64,000 nucleotides of DNA from Xiphydria camelus (lineage: Eukaryota; Arthropoda; Insecta; Hymenoptera; Xiphydriidae), in NCBI GenBank assembly GCA_963678675.1, contig OY783198.1:10860580-10924579 (forward strand), given 5' to 3'. Of this stretch, positions 49,304-59,489 are shown piece by piece. The notes below the pieces were generated by a model. That model saw only the letters and a program-made list of their open reading frames with translations, had not been told where the DNA came from and made no database searches. A program made the translations under genes and the position numbers. Positions within the stretch are counted from its first letter, which is position 1. Every line of letters begins with the position of its first letter.

Positions 49304-49480
49304 AGGCCATCACACACAAAATTCCGTAAGGCCGTAAGACGTAAGCGTAAGCGAATAGACTAATCAGGATCAAGTATTCAGTTGCGGTGGGGTTACGGAC
49401 AACGGAATACTTGATCCTGATTGGTCTATTCGCTTACGCTTACGCCTTACAGCCTTACGGAATGTTGTGTGTAATGGCCC
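49304..49480. mobile_element. MITE with TAA target duplication and mosaic core, copy 3
   Basis: The 177-bp element is flanked by TAA (49301-49303 and 49481-49483). Terminal repeats are GGCCATCACACACAA-like. The centre contains both arms of the AATCAGGATCAAGTATTC core around a loop. The TAA target site and size suit a PIF/Harbinger-type MITE. Confidence 0.85.
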
Positions 49481-49498
49481 TAACCAGTTTTCCAACTT

Positions 49499-50092
49499 GA
49501 GATTTAGGTTATAAACAGACGTCATGAACCGCTTCAACGCGTCGTCCGTCGATAAGAATTCTGTTTAACCTACAGATTTGCTACCGACTTAGGCTTAACT
49601 CAGACGGTGCGACTTCACTGCGACAGAACTGACGCACGCTGTCGCAGGAATCGACGACTTTCCTGCGACAGTTTTGTCCCACCGCGTGAGCAGATGCGCG
49701 GCAAACTAACACAACGACACCGCCACTGTAGATGTCATACAGACAAGCGCGAGGTGCGTGTCGCACTGCTGTCGCAGGGAAGTCGCACCGTGTGAGTGCT
49801 TCGCTGCGTCTCCATGCTGATTTGCCGCGTGCGACGTACTCTCGACCGAGTGCGACCGAGTGCGTCAGTTTTGTCGCACTGCTGTCGCACCGTCTGAGTT
49901 AAGCCTTACAAATAGGTACACTTTCTCACTAACCAGTTTTCCTCTCCATCGGAAAGTTTGAGCACGTGAAAAATTATACCTACATGTCTTGGCAGTTCTT
50001 TTACGTCTGTTTATATACTCGCTAATTTGAGATTGAGGTTATAAACAGACGTCATGAACCGCTTCAACGCGTTGTCCGTCGATAAGAATTGG
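49499..50092 (+). repeat. Direct repeat pair, about 62 bp
   Basis: The segment TGAGATTTAGGTTATAAACA through GTCGATAAGAATT occurs at 49499-49560 and again at 50031-50092 with two mismatches. The sequence CACTAACCAGTTTTCC also recurs (about 49478 and 49924). This suggests a small segmental duplication later interrupted by the MITE between the copies. Confidence 0.75.
49592..49905. mobile_element. MITE with TTA target duplication
   Basis: Terminal repeats GGCTTAACTCAGACGGTGCG and the exact complement flank a 314-bp element bounded by TTA on both sides. The subterminal regions are full of CTGTCGCA and TGCGACAG motifs. It is probably mobilised by a PIF/Harbinger transposase. Confidence 0.85.
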
Positions 50093-50119
50093 GTGTGTGC
50101 ACTAGTTACGAATGTTGCG

Positions 50120-51688
50120 TAATAGACTGCCTAAGTCTTGACGTCACGCGAAGGGGCGGAGCTTACAAACCTTCTCAAACAAATCGGTTTTACGTGCAAA
50201 TTGTCCATAAGAGAGTTTTCTTTTCAAGTGTATCGTTAATTTTGACGTAAATAAGGGTTATGAGCTATATATTTTGGTAAAGTTTGGTCAAACCTAGGAT
50301 ATCCCCAAATATTTTAAAATAGGTAAGCTGTATAATATATTTTTTGCTCCTTTTAGGTATGTTAGGTTATGAGGTTATATCAATGTTTTGTTTTCATGAA
50401 CTTTTATAATTTTTGAAAAATACTATTTTCTCAGGAGTGTTTTTAAATGTTTTTTTTATTATTATTTTCTAGGTTGAGCGGTTTAATGGTCATTTATAAC
50501 CATGGTAATGTGTTTTATGTCTGATTGTAAACACTACAGTGACCGAAATCTTTGTAAATTTTTCACGTTCCCTGCTGACTTACAAGAGGGAAGGAAATGG
50601 ATTAACATGATAAGATAATATTATTGAATACTCCCAGATAGAAAAGTCTGCCACAGGATTAGTGCAGTGCCGCCAATATACCACCAAAGTTGATGCAGAC
50701 CTTGTCGAAGCACGTCTTGTCGGTAGAACGTGATATTCCTACCATGGCATTGTACCGCAATTCTAAAGATTTTTAATTCCGGCATATTGGAGGTAAAATA
50801 CATGTATACTCTCAGTACAGGAAGACGATATATAAGGGGTATAGTTTCAAAGTGTATGATCTTGATGCTTCGTAAGCTAACGATATCTAAGGGGTATAGT
50901 TTCAAAGCGTACGATCTCCATGCTTCATAAGCTTACGAAGCATGGAGATCGTACACTTTGAAACTATACCCCTTATATATCGTCTTCCTGTACTGACAGT
51001 ATACATGTATTTTACCTCCAATATATGCCAGAATTAAAAATCTCTAGAATTGCGGTACAATGCCACGGTTGGAATATCATGTTCTACCGACAAGACGTGC
51101 TTCGACAAGGTCTGCATCAACTTTGGCGGTATATTAGCGGCACTGCACTAATCCTGTGGCAGACTTTTCTATCTGGGAGTATTCAATAATATTACTTTAT
51201 CATGTTAATCCATTTCCTTCGCTCTTGTAAGTCAGCAGGGAACGTGAAAAATTTACAAAGATTTCAGTCACTATAGTGTTTACAATCAGGTACAAAACAC
51301 ATTACCATGGTTATAAATGTCCATTAAACCACTCAACCTAGAAAATAATAATTAAAAAAAAACATTTAAAAACGCTCAAGAGAAAATAGTACTTTTCAAA
51401 AATTATAAGTTTTCATGAAAACAAAACATTGACATAACCTCATAACCTAACATATCTAAAAGGAGCAAAAAATATATTATACAGCTTACCTATTTTAAAA
51501 TATTTGGGGATAACCTAGGTTTGACCAAACTTTACCAAAAAAATAGCTCATAACCCTTATTTACGTCAAAATTAACGATACACTTGAAAAGAAAACTCTC
51601 TTATGGACAATTTGCACGCAAAACCGATTTGTTTGGAAAGGTTTGGAAGCTCCGCCCATTTGTGACGTCAGACTTAGGCAGTCTATTG
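50120..51688. mobile_element. Large palindrome of two P-type (THAP) element 5' ends
   Basis: Two arms of about 780 bp (50120-50930 and 50935-51688) are inverted copies at about 93-95 percent identity. Both start AATAGACTGCCTAAGTC. Each carries the first half of a THAP zinc-finger domain at about 190 bp from the centre side: in the left arm from 50502, M-V-M-C-F-M-S-D-C then F-F-T-F-P-A-D and W-I-N-M-I-R. The right arm has C-F-V-P-D-C but a premature stop. THAP fingers are the DNA-binding domains of P-element transposases. The catalytic domain is absent. Confidence 0.75.
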
Positions 51689-51693
51689 CCGTA

Positions 51694-53099
51694 TACCCGG
51701 TGTTTTTCTGGGTTGTTGACATAGGACAATATGGTTCATAGCAGTTTGTAGACTATAGTATGTACGATATTGGTCGGAGACGCAAGGACGCCGAGCGATT
51801 GGCTCTGCCTATCGTCGGCAGACGTCAATCGTCGCGACCGTCGCGACAGAAGTTCCCTAGTGCGTAGGCACCGAGCAGACGAGAAAGTATGGCGGTTGAT
51901 ACAAAAATTTGTTTACAAGGTGGAATTTTTCAGAGTAATTGTATTTTTTGAAAATAAAATGTGGTTTTCAAAGTTAATAAAATATTTCCATTCGCGAAAC
52001 GATTTCCTTCGCGTTTATTTCGACCCTCGAACGCGCTTTTTAATAAATAGTAAAAATACAGTTAAAAAGAGTAATGAAGGAAGGGTGATAAATCTTGGGA
52101 CAAATGTAAAATAATTAACGAGTTGTAGAGACAAGTGAACCGACGTGAAAAATAACAGTGACCAGGCAGTTCTCAGGATTTTTGAGTAGGGTAAGTGTAA
52201 CGATAAATCGAGAGGAATAACAAAAAGGAATTGTTTTGAAGTCATTCAATTTCTTTATACTTTATAAAGGTAATAATAGTACAAAAATTATTTGTAGACT
52301 TAGAGAAAGTGATGAATTCTTCATGGATGATGGAAAAGTTCGACGACGTGCATCAGCATCCACGGAGAAATGTGCCAAAGACGAAGGACGATTGGTATCC
52401 CGCTCATGAAATAGAAATAAATGAAACATAAAATAGTATTGATACAGAAAAAGAATGTATAGTGCAGGTATTTATTTACCAATACGACTCACATTACCAT
52501 CTGCTAACTAACGTGATTGAATACTTCAGCAAGCATCGATAACCAGGACCATGGTTAATGACTTTGTGTTTTGCAACAACGAGCACCAACTCCTCCGGAG
52601 GACACGAAAAGCTGTAACATGAGGAATACGGTGAAAGGTTAATAAAATTATCCCAAACGATACCATGAATGTAAATAAATCCTTTTCATATCATGACATG
52701 TTGTGGAAAACTCACCACTGCTTCATGTTTGCAGGAGACGTTCGAAATTATTCCCTTGCTCAGCCGAGCATCTATTATTTCTATTTCATGAGAGGGATAT
52801 CGTTTCGCGAATGGAAATATTTTATTAATTTTGAAAACCACATTTTATTTTCAAAAAATACAATTACTCTGAAAAGCTCCACTTTGTAAACAAACGAATG
52901 TGTCAACCGCCATACTTTCTCGTCTGCTCGGTGCCTACGCACTAGGGAACTTCTGTCGCGACGACTGACGTCTGCCGACGATAGGCAGAGCCAATCGCTC
53001 GGCGTCCCTGCGTCTCCGACCAATAGCGTACATACTATAGTCTACAAACTGCTATGCACCATATCGGCCTATGTCAACAACCCAGGAAAACACCCGGTA
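51694..53099. mobile_element. Long-TIR DNA element, 1.4 kb
   Basis: Inverted arms of about 310 bp (51694-52003 and 52790-53099) begin TACCCGGTGTTTTTCTGGG and end with the near complement. The centre has no recognised transposase. A 39-codon plus-strand frame from about 52312 (starting MNSSWMMEKFDDVHQHPRR) is the only notable frame and is of unknown meaning. It abuts the P-type palindrome within 6 bp. Confidence 0.8.
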
Positions 53100-53230
53100 G
53101 AGTGAAGTAAAGAATTTGTGTTGCACGTATCATTGTTTAAAAACATCCAAAAACAGACAAATTTGCGATAAATTAAAGTAAAAACTGCTGCGGCGAAACT
53201 TGGCAACTGAGCAAAATCAAAACGCGCTCT

Positions 53231-53643
53231 GATTGGCTGTGACGTCACGATCTGTACAAACAACCAGCTGTCAAACGAAGTTGCCTGTGTTTTTAAGGTA
53301 TTTTTCTGTGATTCAGAAAGTTTGTTGTTTCTACGTCGTTCTATGTAGTATCTGAAGTCGAACTGTGAAAGTGGCTGAAAATGTATGCACCCCAGAAGCA
53401 CACAGTAAATCGTGTTTTGTGCCAAAATGCACGAATACTTCTGTGCAAACTCCAAAGTGTTTGTGAATGTGCTGATCTCTCGAGAGACTATCACCTGAGA
53501 CGAAAATGGTTTAAAGCGGCCAGAAGAGATATGCCTAAGTCAAAATCAATATTCCATTGCTGCGAAGATCATTTCAATGTTCCATTGCTACGAAGTCATG
53601 TCTGCTACCGAGGTTCAACAACAGGCACTATTTCTTCAAGATG
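53231..53643 (+). pseudogene. Degenerate THAP-domain fragment
   Basis: Shifted frames give S-C-F-V-P-K-C-T-N-T-S, then R-R-K-W-F-K-A-A-R-R-D-M-P, then H-C-C-E-D-H-F-N. That is the C2CH pattern and central Trp of a THAP finger, with an in-frame stop between. It is preceded by TGACGTCAC, which also marks the THAP palindrome's ends. It is probably a P-type element or THAP gene remnant. Confidence 0.6.
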
Positions 53644-53659
53644 AACCAGACAATCCTAG

Positions 53660-53835
53660 GTAGCACACTGACGTTAGAATAACGTCTCAGACGTCATTTT
53701 TTGGTCAGTATAGGGTTTCAGACGTCAGTTGTCGTAATATAACGTCACAGGGACGTCATATTTACGACGTACCTTGGACGTCAAAATTCAACGTCTTTTT
53801 GACGGAACTTTTCCGTCATTTTTAATGACGAACAA
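53660..53835. repeat. Cluster of ACGTC motifs
   Basis: About nine ACGTC/GACGT words lie in about 170 bp (for example AACGTCTCAGACGTCA and GGGACGTCATATTTACGACGT). They resemble CRE half-sites or repeated transposase sites at the end of a decayed DNA element. Confidence 0.5.
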
Positions 53836-54058
53836 GACTTAGAAAATGTTCCGTCTCCTGCATATATAGGCTTGAAAATTTATTTGTGAATAAATGGACA
53901 AAAATTGTAATTTGTTCAATTATTAAATCAATAAATTATTTCATTTAGTCTCCAGAGTATGTTGAGCAAGTTATAAACTATACTATTTATTAAAAAGCAC
54001 AGATTATTAAAGTAAATGAAAGACAATCAATTAATGTAGGATGATTAAACATTCACAT

Positions 54059-54060
<2 letters not shown>

Positions 54061-54089
<29 letters not shown>

Positions 54090-54096
54090 ATTTATT
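54061..54096 (+). repeat. TTTA microsatellite
   Basis: About eight TTTA repeats are followed by a 44-nt near-perfect hairpin (54103-54146, CATAGACGAAAATTGATA with its complement). Confidence 0.7.
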
Positions 54097-54560
54097 TCTT
54101 GCATAGACGAAAATTGATATTAGTATCAATTTGCGTCTATGCAAGAATATTTATCAAAAGATGCAATCATAAATTTACAAAAATGTTGAGAAAAGAATAA
54201 TGCAATTATAAAATCTTATTTATTCAAGCTCTTTCTTATTGAAAAGTAATATAAAGTAATATACATTTATTCATCAAACTTCATATGAACACTAATACAT
54301 AGTAATAATATTCTTAACCACAGAAGCGTGCAGCAGATGAGGACTCGAGGACGGAGTCGGGTTATGGCCGCCGTGCGAGACACACGTCCTAACCTATAAC
54401 CGCAGAGAGTCTCAGAGAGTGAACCGAATCTTATGATTTGCTCTCATTAAAATACTTTATAAACTCGTATACAACGATATCTAGTAAAATTCAGTGAAAC
54501 CGGCTGTACGACGAACGGTGTAAAAAAAAACCTGGGGCTTGCCCCAGCGCGGTTTCAGAC

Positions 54561-55181
54561 ATGAGTAACCGCAACCACGTGGCCGAGACTGCGAGCGGAG
54601 AGAACAAGCGGAAGCAGAACTCCTCTCCTCCGAGTAAGTTGACCAAACTGCCGAGAACGTTAAACAGTCAGCAAGGAATCCTAACATGCGAGGCCTTGGA
54701 CAAATACTTCAAAGACTTTAGGAGAGAATATGGGTGCGAAAACAGAGACCCAAACGCAAAGCCTAACCTCAGTAAGGCGAGACGCGGCCGCTCTAGCTCC
54801 CTTGACACGGGGCTAAGAGAAGCCCACCAAGAATCGTCAAATACGTACAAAAAGCACAAGCCCCCCGAGCTACAACCCAGCTCACATAATAAGGAAAATG
54901 TCGCTAGCACCTCCGCAGCGGAGCCCGGATGGATACTGCCCAGAAAATCTAACAAGAAGCGGCACCCACAGAGAGACAAAGTGAGCTCACACGAAGTCAC
55001 AAACCGGTTCGCCGAGTTGAGTGACTCCGAGGACACCGATGCGGATTTGCCGAACATTACCAATCACACACCGAAGCAAGACGTACCCAAAAAGGACCCA
55101 ATAATGCGGGAAAAGGCTACGAAGTCACTACCGATACGAGTACGTAGCGTAAAAATAAGAGATAGCATCGCTACTCACTAA
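54561..55181 (+). CDS. Jockey ORF1, N-terminal part
   Basis: A 206-aa basic, Ser/Lys-rich protein ends in the segment NRFAELSDSEDTDADLP, which is typical of the disordered N-terminus of Jockey-clade ORF1. In related elements this continues without a stop into the RRM-like and zinc-knuckle region. Here TAA at 55179-55181 is followed after one base by the ATG of the next frame. That is either a frameshift mutation in ORF1 or a genuine stop-restart arrangement. Confidence 0.75.
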   Translation: MSNRNHVAETASGENKRKQNSSPPSKLTKLPRTLNSQQGILTCEALDKYFKDFRREYGCENRDPNAKPNLSKARRGRSSSLDTGLREAHQESSNTYKKHKPPELQPSSHNKENVASTSAAEPGWILPRKSNKKRHPQRDKVSSHEVTNRFAELSDSEDTDADLPNITNHTPKQDVPKKDPIMREKATKSLPIRVRSVKIRDSIATH

Positions 55182-55182
55182 C

Positions 55183-56151
55183 ATGGAGGTCCCGAAAGCC
55201 GCATTCCATCTTAAACAAGAAATCGATGCGGACAATGTGCCAATCACCACAACCGACACTGAAACATACAACCTAGTCATCAACATCCTCAAGACCAAAG
55301 GTAAGCAGTTCTACACATATACACCGAAGAACTTGCGGAACAAGACATTGGTACTAAAAAGAATAAGAGGTGACTTCAACGAGGAAGACATCAAAGCGGA
55401 AATTGAGGATCTAGGCCTAACCAATGTAAATATAACTAAGGTAGACAAACTCGTTTTTAACAAAGGCAAAGAGAACAGCTACTCGCACTTCCTAGTACAA
55501 CTCTCGCACGACAGCACGCAATCGGAACTTACAAAAACGAAATCACTAGCTTACCAAAGAGTCAGATGGGAGCACCTGCAAAAAAAAGCGATATTCCAAT
55601 GCAGAAAATGTCAGCGGTTTGGCCACGCAAGCCCAAACTGCAACCTCCAATACAGGTGCGTAAAGTGCAGCGAGTCGCACGCTCCAGGCGAGTGCAAAAT
55701 TAAAGCGGGGTCTGGGAAAGAATCTCTAAAATGTGCTAACTGTGGCATGAGAGGACACCCCGCGTCCTATAAAGGATGCCTTTACTATAAATCTGCCATG
55801 AGTTACATTAAAAATAGCAAAAAAACTAAAGCAGAAGCAGTAAATCAAAACCTAAAGAAGATCGCCAAGTCAGTCAGACCAGGACTGTCATATGCGGAGG
55901 CTGTATCCCCGATGGAACCCAAACAGCACAGAGACGGCAGAGAAAGGCATTTTCAGCAAGCACCTCCGACGCAGGATAATCAACCTCAACGTCCAGGACA
56001 CGAGGCACCTGAATGGATCACTGGACTCAAAAAAGAGATCATGGAAGGGGTCAGCCAACTGATTAACAACGTCCAAAACCAAGCAGCTGACAACGCATCT
56101 AAGATAGAAGCCCTCTGCTCCGCCCTGGGCTTCGATTTCCAACTCAGCTAA
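55183..56151 (+). CDS. Jockey ORF1, C-terminal nucleic-acid-binding part
   Basis: A 322-aa frame. Residues about 25-125 correspond to the RRM-like/PRE_C2HC region. Three zinc knuckles follow: C140-x2-C-x4-H-x4-C153, C159-x2-C-x3-H-x4-C171 and C184-x2-C-x4-H-x6-C199. It is an RNA-binding, gag-like protein that packages element RNA. Its TAA stop overlaps the ORF2 ATG (TAATG at 56149-56153). Confidence 0.88.
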   Translation: MEVPKAAFHLKQEIDADNVPITTTDTETYNLVINILKTKGKQFYTYTPKNLRNKTLVLKRIRGDFNEEDIKAEIEDLGLTNVNITKVDKLVFNKGKENSYSHFLVQLSHDSTQSELTKTKSLAYQRVRWEHLQKKAIFQCRKCQRFGHASPNCNLQYRCVKCSESHAPGECKIKAGSGKESLKCANCGMRGHPASYKGCLYYKSAMSYIKNSKKTKAEAVNQNLKKIAKSVRPGLSYAEAVSPMEPKQHRDGRERHFQQAPPTQDNQPQRPGHEAPEWITGLKKEIMEGVSQLINNVQNQAADNASKIEALCSALGFDFQLS

Positions 56152-59100
56152 TGGCGAACTTAAACAACAGTACTCAGCGTATCCCCGCAGATAGACAAGG
56201 TAACACTTATGTTAACCAGCAAAAAATTAAAATGGCGGCAGTGAACATCAATTCGATGATTTCACATCAACGTAGATTTCATCTCCAACACTTTATTGTC
56301 GAAAATAACTTGGATATTACTTTAATATCAGAGACCAAACTAAACGCGAAACACAAAATCAGGTTTAAAGGGTATACGGTAATTAGAACAGATCGCCCAG
56401 ACTCACACGGTGGAGGGGGCACAGCCATCGTAATTAATAATAATCTCAATTTCTCGGCTATAACTTACCCCAACTCAAAGCGAAATAAAATATTAGAGTA
56501 TTCCGTCATTAAAATAAACGTTAGTAACCACAAAAGCCTATATTTAATTAACATATATGCCTCGCAAAGGTCTAAAGTTAAGAAAGACTTTTTGGAAGAA
56601 CTTAACCACCTGTTCACAGCTCTTAAGCTCAATCAGAGAAATAACCTTTATATAATTGCCGGAGACCTAAATGCAAGACATACAAGATATGGAGACCGCT
56701 CAGACGAAGAACGTGGAAAACATCTCGTGGAATGGGAGCAGGATAAAGCGCCCCAGTATAGAGCAAAAATTTACATAGCCTCAGAACCCACGTTCACACC
56801 TGCGCAAACTTTTCTAGACTTGGGTATAGCGCACGAGGACATCCACATTTCCAACTTAGTGAATGGAAAAATTCCAACAGCAATGTACGACAGCGACCAC
56901 CGAGCACTAATGATTACCAGAGACTTAGGCACGGACCAAGTGCAATGCCCAACGATGGACAAAAGTATGCGTTTCAATTACAAAGCCACAAAGTGGCATA
57001 ACTTGACGCAGTACATCACCAGGAAACACACGTCAAAGATTCCGGACAACAGAGATCTATCGATAGCAGAGATTGAAGGAGCCTTAGTAACCATCACCAG
57101 CACAGTACAAAATGCAATCGAGCATACAGTCCCTAGACATAAAGAGTTTGATAACACGCAAAAGTATGTCACTAAAAAAATCAGAAAACTACAGAAATAT
57201 AAATCACGACTTCTCACCATGATCAACGCCCAAAGGATAAAGGACCCATGGCAACGCTCGCGGCTTACAATATACACTAAAGAACTACTACAGATGGTTA
57301 AAAATAAAATAATTCGAGAATTATCAATAGCCCAGCAAAAACATTGGGAAAATCTATGCAAGAAGATCGATTACCGTAATAGCGAGAAATTCATGCCCAC
57401 AATCAACAGAATTTTCCGTCCAAAGGCCAACATGGAACTAGCGGACATCCACATCGACACAAACGATAACACCATCCTTAACAACGCGGGAGCCATCCTT
57501 ACAGACATCCCTAGGCTCAACAACAAATACGTATTCACAGATCCGATAATGAAACTCAACGTTATTGGAGCATTCTACGAGACAATCAACTCGCCACGTC
57601 ATCTCAACACGAATACGGAATTCAGAAGGATAGTTGAAGAAAAAGTGGGCGCCGTAAAAGAAAAATTCGATCTCGATAGAACACTAGGGAGCTGTCACAC
57701 AGTGTTCTCCAACTCGAATCGGGCCACGAATCCCGAGGACCCACAAGACTCCTATAAGTACTTCACCAACATAAACGAAGTTTCAACAATAATAAAACGT
57801 ATGCCGAATAAAACATCAAGCGGCATTGATCGGATCCCGCTAGTTGTTATAAAACACCTGCCGGCAGGGATAATCAGAGACCTCACGATAATTATTAACA
57901 ACTCGCTGAATCACAGTTTTTTCCCAGACGGCTGGAAAACGGCGTTGGTAATTCCCATCTTGAAAAAGGACAAATCGCCAAATGACCCGTCCGGTCACAG
58001 ACCAATTAGTTTAATGCCTAACTTCAGTAAAGTGTACGAAACTGTCATCAACATAAACATCTCGACACTCTGCAGCAGAAACAATATCCTACCAAACAAC
58101 CAATTCGGTTTCCGACGCGGACTCTCCACCACACATGCCATTAACAAGTTCCTGTCAGACGTGAATAAGGCACTACTGGAAAACAATTTAATTGGCGCAA
58201 CGCTAGTGGACCTCGAAAAGGCATTCGATTCGGTTTGGCTCGATGGGCTCCTATATGTCTTAACTGAAAAACACTTCCCAGCCCCTCTCATCAACCTCAT
58301 ATGGGACATGGTGAGGGGCAAGAAGTTTAAGGTCACCAACGGCAGCTACACATCTTCGAAAACGTTCAGTATAATGGAAGGACTGCAACAAGGCACAGTC
58401 AACTCACCATGCCTTTTCTCCATCTATACGGCTGATATACTGAACTCCTTCGGGGCCAACACTGCACCAGATATCCACTCGATCGCATATGCAGACGACA
58501 CAGTCTGGTACGTCGTGGGAAGACGACCCCCATTAATTCGCGAGAAGCTGGAGCTACTAATCAACAACGTTAATGATCACTATGCCAAGTGGAATCTCCG
58601 GGCCAATCCACTCAAGTGTGAAACCATACTGCTACGGAGGCCATACAAATTCCTTGCCGGAAACCAAAACAAGAATTTGGGTGCTTTCCTGATTAATACG
58701 ACCGTTCTTGGAGCCGATACACAAGTCACGATCCCTACGAAGAAAATGGTGAAATACCTCGGTATGAACATAGACCAGCTCGCTCGATGTACAAAGCACA
58801 CAGACATCCAAATTGTGAAAGCTAAAAACAGGTTTAAAGCACTCGGAAGGCTTTTCAAAAACAAGTACATCAATAAAAGAGCAAAAGTTATTTGCTACCT
58901 ATTGCTGATCAGACCGCTACTAACGTATGCGGCAGCCGCCTGGTGGAATCTCAGCGCCTGCCAGGTGGAAAGCCTTCGAGTCTTCGAGAGAAACTGCCTG
59001 CGATCCTGCCTGAATATGCACCGATCGGAACATACCCAGTACCAACACCGAGTCAGTAATAGAGCGTTGTACAATACTGCAGACATCAGCAGAATCGATC

Positions 59101-59489
59101 TCTTCATACTGCGACTAACCAGAGATTACTTTGCGGGCCTGAAGGATCACGAAAACAGTATACTGAACGCACTTAGCATCGTGAACCCATATGCAGCAAA
59201 GGCAGCCGCTCGCCTTGGTTACCCACAGCCGCAGATGTTTACACAGTGTGACCATCTGGGAATCATACAAGATGCCAACAACGTACCACTAATTTACCAC
59301 GCGGAAAGGCACAAATTCGATAAAGCAATCACGCTCCCCGATGATAGGACCCCACGGTACAAATATTCACGAGCCATCCCGCTAAGGGACTTCATCGACG
59401 ATGGCAGACTCCGCCCAAAATATTGGTGGCTTAACCATTCTTCCAGGCACATTCCGGAGCTGATAGCTCGCCTCGAGACTGGCAGCTGA
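56151..59489 (+). CDS. Jockey ORF2: endonuclease and reverse transcriptase
   Basis: An uninterrupted 1,112-aa frame. Residues about 28-255 form an apurinic/apyrimidinic-like endonuclease with N32, E61 (ISETKL), the GDLNARH strand and a C-terminal SDH motif. Reverse transcriptase spans about 530-830 with P-I-S-L-M-P, N-Q-F-G-F-R-R-G, LVDLEKAFDSVW and the catalytic YADD at 780-783. The C-terminal region includes the thumb but no RNase H I could recognise. No internal stops or shifts are seen, so the protein could be active. Translation probably depends on the overlapping TAATG. Confidence 0.94.
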   Translation: MANLNNSTQRIPADRQGNTYVNQQKIKMAAVNINSMISHQRRFHLQHFIVENNLDITLISETKLNAKHKIRFKGYTVIRTDRPDSHGGGGTAIVINNNLNFSAITYPNSKRNKILEYSVIKINVSNHKSLYLINIYASQRSKVKKDFLEELNHLFTALKLNQRNNLYIIAGDLNARHTRYGDRSDEERGKHLVEWEQDKAPQYRAKIYIASEPTFTPAQTFLDLGIAHEDIHISNLVNGKIPTAMYDSDHRALMITRDLGTDQVQCPTMDKSMRFNYKATKWHNLTQYITRKHTSKIPDNRDLSIAEIEGALVTITSTVQNAIEHTVPRHKEFDNTQKYVTKKIRKLQKYKSRLLTMINAQRIKDPWQRSRLTIYTKELLQMVKNKIIRELSIAQQKHWENLCKKIDYRNSEKFMPTINRIFRPKANMELADIHIDTNDNTILNNAGAILTDIPRLNNKYVFTDPIMKLNVIGAFYETINSPRHLNTNTEFRRIVEEKVGAVKEKFDLDRTLGSCHTVFSNSNRATNPEDPQDSYKYFTNINEVSTIIKRMPNKTSSGIDRIPLVVIKHLPAGIIRDLTIIINNSLNHSFFPDGWKTALVIPILKKDKSPNDPSGHRPISLMPNFSKVYETVININISTLCSRNNILPNNQFGFRRGLSTTHAINKFLSDVNKALLENNLIGATLVDLEKAFDSVWLDGLLYVLTEKHFPAPLINLIWDMVRGKKFKVTNGSYTSSKTFSIMEGLQQGTVNSPCLFSIYTADILNSFGANTAPDIHSIAYADDTVWYVVGRRPPLIREKLELLINNVNDHYAKWNLRANPLKCETILLRRPYKFLAGNQNKNLGAFLINTTVLGADTQVTIPTKKMVKYLGMNIDQLARCTKHTDIQIVKAKNRFKALGRLFKNKYINKRAKVICYLLLIRPLLTYAAAAWWNLSACQVESLRVFERNCLRSCLNMHRSEHTQYQHRVSNRALYNTADISRIDLFILRLTRDYFAGLKDHENSILNALSIVNPYAAKAAARLGYPQPQMFTQCDHLGIIQDANNVPLIYHAERHKFDKAITLPDDRTPRYKYSRAIPLRDFIDDGRLRPKYWWLNHSSRHIPELIARLETGS

